64,000 nucleotides of DNA from Cryptomeria japonica (lineage: Eukaryota > Streptophyta > Pinopsida > Cupressales > Cupressaceae), in contig NC_081411.1 in NCBI RefSeq assembly GCF_030272615.1, positions 211,376,744 through 211,440,743 on the forward strand, given 5' to 3'. A model generated the notes under the pieces. It saw nothing but the letters and a program-made list of their open reading frames with translations, was not told the origin of the DNA and ran no database searches. Numbering within the stretch: the first letter of the stretch is position 1; each line of letters starts with the position of its first letter. Made by a program: the position numbers and the translations under genes. Of the stretch, positions 57,560 through 64,000 are shown one piece after another.

Positions 57560-58200
57560 TCTATCATCTTTGTGAACATAACATCTACTTCCAAAGATTT
57601 TAAAATAACTTACATTAGGTTTCTTGTCATACTAGATTTCATATGGTGTCTTCAAAGTACCTTTCTTCAGTTGTACTCGGTTCAAGGTGTAAACTATAGT
57701 GTTGATTGCTTCTCTCCAAAATGTTTGAGGTACCCTCTTTTCAATCATCAGGGTTCTGGCATAGTCTACAATTGATCTGTTTCTTCTCTCAGCTATCCCA
57801 TTTTGTTGTGGAGTTCTCGGTGCAGATACTTGCCTTTTTATACCATGATCATTGCAGGATAAGTTAAATTCATCAAAAGTGAACTCTCCTCCTCTGTCAG
57901 ATCTAAGACATTTCAGCTATCTTCCTATTTCATTTTCAACTCTTGCCTTGTACCATTTAAACATTTGAAAAGCTTCGGATTTTTCTTTTAAAAACATAAT
58001 TGACATCATCCTTGAGTAATCATCCACAAATAATATGAAATATTTATCACCATAATAACTTTGAACTTTCATGGGACCACAAAGATCAGTGTGTACAAGA
58101 TCTAAAATTCTTGTAGAAGTGTACGACTTAAGTTTGTAAAGCTCGATCTTGTCATCTTACCCATCTGGCATCCTCGACACATAGCATTCTCAGGTTTTTC
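57560..58200 (-). pseudogene. Integrase of element D
   Basis: CRGCQMGKMTRSSF ends the zinc region. After a one-base shift near 58150 the core reads TRILDLVHTDLCGP (first Asp), LKCLRSDRGGEFTFDEF (second Asp) and TPQQNGIAERRNRSIVDYA (Glu present), so the catalytic triad is preserved although frames are broken. Then FWREAINTIVYTLNRVQLK. Stops near 57916 and 57634. Confidence 0.82.
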
Positions 58201-58487
58201 CAAGCTTGGTAGACCTATTACTCACTGCTTCTTACTTATTATGATCAGATTATCAAAATTTATATGACAAAACCTTTTATGCCATAACCAAGTATCTTCT
58301 ATTTTTGCATATACACAATTGTTCCGAGTTAGTCAAGATGAAATGTATTACCTTTTTTTTGTGTCTCAGTAGCAGCCAACTTTCCATGTTTGTCATGAAC
58401 TTTGACACATCCCTTCTGGAATTCTATTCAGTATCCTGTATTGTTTAGTTGTGCTACACTCAACAAATTGTATTTCAAACCTTCAAC
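58201..58487 (-). pseudogene. Pre-integrase region of element D, decayed
   Basis: Fragments of the copia pre-integrase domain with several stops (GLKYNLLSVAQLNN, a KLAATETQKK-like piece). No separate gene. Confidence 0.55.
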
Positions 58488-58862
58488 CTAGTATACGTCA
58501 TCACATTTAGCATTGTCAAGAAGTGTTATAGATCCTTTACCTTTCACCGGACATGGTGCATCATTACCAAATCTTACATATCCTCCATCATAGTCTTCTA
58601 ATTTAACAAACTTGTGTTTATCACCTATCATGTGATGTGAGCATCCACTGTCTATGATCCAAGAATCATTTTTATTTGTGTGAGATATTAGGGATTTTTC
58701 TTCATACCTTTCTTCATCTAATCCATCTTTAATAGCCACATAAACAACTTCCTTCGTATCAGTTTCATCAGATTTATCATCATTGGATTCCTCATCAGCT
58801 ACTAGGCATGTCTTTCTATCTCTCCTCTTGAAGTCTCGGTGTCCTCTGTAGTGATTGTCTTT
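58488..58862 (-). pseudogene. Protease of element D
   Basis: SWIIDSGCSHHMIGDKHKFV with the D-S-G active site, then YDGGYVRFGNDAPCPVKGKG and DNAKCDDVY before a stop. Upstream to 58862 an acidic Ser-rich linker joins the gag end. Homologous to 53178-53735. Confidence 0.85.
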
Positions 58863-59861
58863 CTATTTGTCTTCTCGGTATTCTCTATTTTCACTAGATT
58901 CTTTGTTAGAGCAATTAGAGGTCACATGTCCTATTTTATCACAATTGAAACATTTCAAAGGTAGCTTTCCTTTATACTTACCTTTGCCTCTTGGTAACCT
59001 TCTGGCCAATAGTGCTTCAATCTCTTCTTGCTTTATGATTTCCTCATACAGTTTGTGTACTTCTTCCATGTTTTTATGAAATCTCTCACTTGGTCCACTG
59101 TGATTTCCTTCAGAATACTTATTTATTCTATCATAGTCATCAGATTCATCAATATGAAAAGAACTGAATGCAGATTCAACTTTATTTACCGAAGACCCAC
59201 TGTTATCAAAATTACTTAACTCAAATGCATGTAGCTTACCGATAGTGGCATCCAAAGAGACTAGCATGTTTGGTACTGACCTTAATTCATTGATTACAGA
59301 TACTCGAATGGCATAAGCAGGTAGAAGGGTTCTCAACAACTTACTTGTTACATTCTTTTCTTCAATAGTTCCTCCCACTCCTTTAATTTGATTGACAATT
59401 TCCTTTAACCTTGTACTATATTGTGTTATGTTCTCACCTTCATTCATTCTCATGGATTCGAGTTGTCCTCTTAGACTATCTACTTTTTCTCTCTGAACAT
59501 GTTCATCACCACCATACACAGATATGATCTTGGTCCACATTGCTTTTGCATCATTATAGCCTTCTACATCATTAAACTCTGAGTCGATCAATGTTGATGT
59601 TATTTCAATCATAGCTTGAATATGTTCTTGCTTTGCCTTTATCTCTTCCATGGTCATCGGGTTGGTGCTAGGTGCTATGTAATCATTCTCCAGATAATAT
59701 GTTGCATATTCTCCAATTTCTGATAAATGCAGCTTCATCCTTTTCTGCCATGTGGAGAAACTTGACTTGTTCAGGTTTTGTGTATCCCTTTTATTAATCT
59801 TCGGATCTTTGCCTCGAGTACCTTTAAATTTTTCTTCCAGAGTCCAAAGCTCTGATACCAA
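58863..59861 (-). pseudogene. Gag of element D
   Basis: Copia-type gag (UBN2-like): STWQKRMKLHLSEIGEYATY, AMIEITSTLIDSEFNDVEGY, AKAMWTKIISVYGGDEHVQR, MNEGENITQYSTRLKEIVNQ, SKLLRTLLPAYAIRVSVINE and LDATIGKLHAFELSNFD. Zinc knuckle near 58930: CFNCDKIGHVTSNC. The frame is open through the primer site without an ATG; the first in-frame ATG (about 59738) lies inside the conserved part, so the start codon is lost. 332 codons open, the longest intact gag of the window. Confidence 0.88.
59849..59860 (-). other. Primer binding site of element D
   Basis: Minus strand TGGTATCAGAGC, initiator-Met type, 2 nt inside the 5' LTR. Confidence 0.92.
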
Positions 59862-59862
59862 T

Positions 59863-61361
59863 TGTAAAGCTCTAATGCCAATAGTTAATAAGATGAGAGA
59901 GGGGGGGGTGAATCATACAAACTTAATCTTCAATATATTCAACAGATTCAACCTCGGTAACTTAAGCAAAGTTGTAAAACATTCAAACTCATGAACAGAT
60001 AACATCACAACACATATAACACCAGATTTAATGTGGAAACCCAAATAGGGAAAAACCACTGTGGGATTTCGGACCCACTAAGAAATATACCCTTCTAGAG
60101 TATGCTTGGTTAAAAGCTAATCCTATTAAAGATTACAAACACATTGCTAGATGTGACCCGGTTAAGGGATTTCCATTAGACTTGTTAGACTCTTGCACTT
60201 TCTTAGAAGTGACCTTGTCAAAGGATTTCAAACACTCATTTAGAATGTTACCTTGCTAGAGGGTTTACAAATAAGATTGTTAGGTTCACTCGGTTAAGAT
60301 ATTTTCTGTCACTTACAAAATAAATAACAGTAGTAAAATATATCTGCAACTTAACATCTGAAATGCTAAAGCAGATTCTATTTGCTCAAAACAATCTTGT
60401 CATAAGACTTATCTTGTCCCTTGTTGGGCTTGCTGGGCTTCTCAATCTATTCTTCAATCAAATCTTCAAGCTTCTGAGCTCAGTAAACATTCTTGTAGCA
60501 CCACTATGCATACATTTTCCCACTTATATTGTTTATCAACAATTCCTTATTTATAAACAATTTCTAACCGCTTAATCTCCTTGATCACATTTCACATGAT
60601 CAATCTTAGCCATCAGATCAACAAACTTGACTAGGTTCAATGTATCCTTCGATCTGAAAACATTTTACCTCACCTTGGAACTTGCATTCCTTCCTTGCAA
60701 CTTGTGCTAGGTTATTGCGGTTCAATCTATGTTGTAGATCTTCCTCTTGATTTTCCATTGCCATAGATTCTTAACAAACTTCTTGGGCGACATACCAATC
60801 ATTTATTCATCTCCAACTCATCAGCATCCTTCATTAAATAATGCTTTTATTCATCCAATGTGATCTATTATAACTCGGTTGTAACTCAGTTAATACTAAA
60901 CTTCACTCGGTAAACATCCTGCCTTCTTTAACGGATATCGATAACCTTAGGGTTTATTGACTAGGTACCTTAGGGTTTACCGACTAGGTTCTTTTCTCGG
61001 TGACATAATACAGTATTAAACTTATAACCAAAAACATATGTAGGATATCAAAACAATAAAAAACAACATGATCTCATCATTGTCTAACTCGGTAATAGTT
61101 TCCCATTGAATAACTTATTTCTCCCCTTCATTATCACATTCTTTCTGTGTCTCTTACCGACCTCTTAATACTCATCAAAACATACTTCTCAAGATATGGC
61201 AACTTCATACTGAATCAGAAAATCAATTTCTTGACATCAATGACAAAATAATATTATTAAGATAGTAATCATCCTTCTTCAGTTATATCAATAATCTCCA
61301 ACAACCTTCTCTATATCCTTATTGAAATACCAACAATCTCCTTTCTATTGTAATGCCAACA
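59863..61361 (-). repeat. 5' LTR of element D
   Basis: 1499 bp, close to 53736-55219, with a duplicated GGTTTA-TGACTAGGT segment near 60950-60985 and an extra CTTGCATTCC piece near 60680 that account for most of the length difference. Confidence 0.92.
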
Positions 61362-62345
61362 GATACTTCTTCCTTAATTGCTACAAACACAATATCTTCA
61401 CTAACATCATCATCAGATTCATCATCAATAATGCCACTTTCAATAGCTACTAGAGAGTCTCTCTTCCCTTTACCCTTGTACTTCTTAAATTTATCTCTCT
61501 TTTAATCATTTTCACCATTAGGGCAGTCTGCTGCTATATGATCAATCTTGTTGCATGCAAAACATTTTAAAGGTATCTCACCTCTATATTTACCAGTGCC
61601 TCTAGGCAGTCATTTTACCAACAATGCTTAAAGTTCCACTAAGTTGTCTTCATCAGCAGCATCTCTACTAGATCTAGATTCATAGCTATTGCTGGTATCT
61701 CTACTTCTTCTGACAGATGGGTTAGAGACAGAAGGTCTGAATGAAAATTCTGATTTCTGTACACTACCATCATAGCCATTTAGTTCAAAAGCAATAAGTT
61801 TTCCAATAATAGAGTCAAGAGTTACCTTTGTATTGTCAATGGATTTTAGCTCCTGAATAGCTGCAACTCGGATAGCATAGACCAGTAGCAGGGTTCTCGA
61901 TACCTTACTGATTACTGTGGCATCTTCCACTCTTTATCTTTCCAACTATCTCTTTGATCCTTTGACCATACTGCTGGATGTTCTCACCTTCAGACATTCT
62001 CATGTTGTCAAACTTGCCTTTTAAACTCTCTTCTTTAGCAATCTTGACATGCTCATCACCACTATAGATATCTTCAAGTTTCTTCCATACTTCACATGTA
62101 GTTTCAAGACCATGAACATCTACATATTCAACATCAGACAAGGAAGTGATAATAGCTTATAATGCCTGGTGATTTTCTTGTTGTTTTTTCTTCTGATCAT
62201 CAGTTAGGGGTCCAGTAAATGTAGTATACTTATGTTCTATATGATCCCAATACTGACTACCAAGACTCTTAATTTAAATATTCATTTTGTCACTCCATAT
62301 TCTATAGTTATCTTTGTTAAACTTCAGACCTTATTTCTTCATCAT
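61362..62345 (-). pseudogene. Gag of element C
   Basis: Starts with a double ATG at 62345, with a stop five codons in (MMKK-stop-GLKFNKDNYRIW). Then NKDNYRIWSDKMNI, LETTCEVWKKLEDIYSGDEH, RMSEGENIQQYGQRIKEIVG, a frameshift at about 61915, TRTLLLVYAIRVAAI-like and LDSIIGKLIAFELNGYDGS. Knuckle near 61525-61570: CFACNKIDHIAADC. An acidic DDESDDDVSEDIVFV tail leads to the element D insertion, beyond which protease follows at 53735. Confidence 0.83.
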
Positions 62346-62402
62346 GATCTACAAGATCTTTTCCTCAAGTTGTTAGGCTTTTAGATTAAGAGGACCTGGA
62401 TA

Positions 62403-62414
62403 GCTTTGATACCA
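62403..62414 (-). other. Primer binding site of element C
   Basis: Minus strand TGGTATCAAAGC, one base from the common initiator-Met site. Confidence 0.88.
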
Positions 62415-62416
62415 AT

Positions 62417-63819
62417 TGATGGTATGATTAAAGAATAAGTATCTGATAGTATATTGAAAAACTGATACAAAGTTCCCAACCTCAAACTCAGTCAAACAAA
62501 GTAAACATATCTCAGTCAAGATCAATATTCTTAGGAATACTTGACATTAACCAGTTTAACTGTTATGACAACTTTTAGTAGTAAACACCTTCAATCTTGT
62601 AAACATCAACAATGCTTAATCTTAACTCAACATATTCATCTCTCAATGCTTCTACTTAACATGTCTTATCAGAAATTAACCAAATCAACAAATAAGATCA
62701 CAACCACAAAAGCATTCACTGCTTGACACAAATGTTTATACATGAAAAATCCAAATAGGTAAAAACCACGATGAGATGGGACTCACAAGGATAGCTATCT
62801 GAAATCTTTCGAAGTTCACCCTATTAGGAGCCAAAGCCTGTTAGATCTTTACAATAAGTCCTGTTAAGAACTAATTCTGGGTAGGAATCACCCAGTTAAG
62901 GGATTTACAAATATGCCTTGTTAGAAGCACAATGCCTTGTTAGGAGTAACCTCACTGGAGGATTTAAGAATCCAAGCTAATGGACCACCTTGTTAGAGGA
63001 TTTAATGAGTAACCAAGCTTGTTAGAGCTTACCCAGTTAAGGGATTTTACTTCTGCTGTAATTGTTAGAAAACAATAGGTTTTCTTGATTTGTCTGAGTA
63101 GCACTACATTTGCTTGATCATATCCTTCTATGTTTCAATCTGCCTTCACTCAAAAATGCAGATCCATTCACTAGTTGGGCAACCACACACTCAACAAGTT
63201 TTCTACCAATCTTTCCAACAACCTTTACAAACAACTTCATCGACCTTAAATACAAATCAATTAGGTCAGTAACACAACAAAAACCTAATTCTCATCATTG
63301 AGATTACAAACAAGTCGGTTCAATCTTGACCATTAGAAATCATGACAATCTCTTCACATTCTTCAAGACAATTCCAACCGCTCCATTGGACTTAGCTGCT
63401 CATCACATGTTGTGCATTAAATGCAATCCACTTTGATCCTTCCCTAGACAATAAGCAATCATGCCAAACCAATTTGAATTTATCCTTATACAATGATCGC
63501 ATGTGTATCCATCATTACTGTTCATCAGATAATAAACTAACAAACTTGATCAGTTAGGGTTTAACAATTGATCAGGTTTACCAGTTACATTACATAGAAA
63601 GGTTTGACCCTTTACACTGGTTCACCAGTTCAACTCACAAACTTTACATACCAGTTACAATAGCATCTACAACTCTCTTCTAACTAGTTACTAGCCAATA
63701 TCAAAAACAACAATATCAGCAATAACATGAATACCTTTTACTGGTTCAATTGACATCAATGACAACATATCATTAATGCAATCTCTATGCAAAATGTCGA
63801 TACACTCAAAATGCCAACA
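62417..63819 (-). repeat. 5' LTR of element C
   Basis: Partner of 48924-50334. Near 62448 it lacks about 25 bp that include the G-run. Its outer end carries GTCGATACACTCAAAATG between GCAAAAT and CCAACA, not present in the other copy. Confidence 0.88.
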
Positions 63820-64000
63820 ACATCTCCTAAGATATCTTGTGTGCAAGAAAAGTTTGACTTGGTGGCCTATTCTTCTCCTATGAAATTCTCTCTTTCTAAA
63901 GACTTTTGAACATTCATCATTTTATACATGTTTTTAATCTCACTTATAGTAGAGAATTTAACATATCATATTCAAATACATCATTCAATCTATCATGTCT
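63820..64000 (+). other. Right flank, with the second half of the split ORF
   Basis: The first 90 bp can continue the frame from 48923 (SPKISCVQEKFDLVAY, then KFSLSKDF and TGA). The remaining bases to 64000 have no feature I can name. Confidence 0.3.

Larger units (their letters stand above)
53736..61361 (-). mobile_element. Element D: Ty1/copia retrotransposon nested in element C
   Basis: 7626 bp with LTRs of 1484 bp (53736-55219) and 1499 bp (59863-61361). Flanks aatac (53731-53735) and gatac (61362-61366) are probably a target duplication with one change. Order on the minus strand: primer site, gag, protease, integrase, RT, RNase H, PPT, 3' LTR. The gag-pol frame has several stops and a frameshift near 58150. 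Confidence 0.9.
48924..63819 (-). mobile_element. Element C: Ty1/copia retrotransposon interrupted by element D
   Basis: LTRs at 48924-50334 (1411 bp) and 62417-63819. Minus-strand order: 5' LTR, primer site TGGTATCAAAGC, gag, protease, integrase, RT, RNase H, PPT, 3' LTR; integrase before RT marks Ty1/copia. Element D sits between gag and protease. The left flank ends ccaac and ccaac also occurs at 63814-63818, but the right LTR end is disturbed by an 18 bp insertion-like difference, so the duplication is only probable. Confidence 0.88.

Overview
The window is land-plant nuclear DNA made almost entirely of nested LTR retrotransposons. I recognise no conserved host gene, no tRNA or rRNA and no CRISPR. 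A seed plant with a large, transposon-rich genome fits best. A gymnosperm is possible, but that is inference from the kinds of element present.

Layout. (1) Positions 1-3453 hold a decayed + strand Ty3/gypsy fragment F: gag, a zinc-knuckle trace, protease and an extra RNase H. It is cut at 3454 by element E, which has a 1.67 kb LTR, a repeat-rich ORF and a protease fragment, and which ends near 9107. (2) 9108-9517 is a scrap of the 3' extra ORF of a second Ty3 family, A. (3) 9518-27396 is a complete minus-strand Tat-type Ty3/gypsy element B with 453 bp LTRs. Its gag-pol stays in one frame for about 2432 codons, broken only by nonsense codons. An oppositely oriented plant-mobile-domain gene lies between integrase and 3' LTR. 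(4) 27397-48799 is a + strand Ty3 element A (LTR, gag, protease, RNase H, RT, integrase, extra ORF, LTR). Two related minus-strand elements are inserted in it, called here NARD1 (30719-37324, TSD atacc) and NARD2 (40239-46942, TSD taaat). (5) 48924-63819 is a minus-strand Ty1/copia element C, itself interrupted by copia element D (53736-61361).

The most interesting object is the NARD pair: two 6.6-6.7 kb elements with complete LTRs, an initiator-Met-tRNA type primer site and a copia-like polypurine tract, but no protease, integrase or reverse transcriptase. They instead carry ORF1, a coiled-coil protein with four tandem zinc knuckles, and ORF2, about 1090 codons with no family I recognise. 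Their primer site, PPT block and LTR ends resemble those of copia elements C and D, so cross-mobilisation by such elements is a reasonable hypothesis.

Relative order of insertion from nesting: F before E; A before NARD1 and NARD2; C before D. Nearly all coding regions carry stops or frameshifts, so none is expected to be autonomous now.
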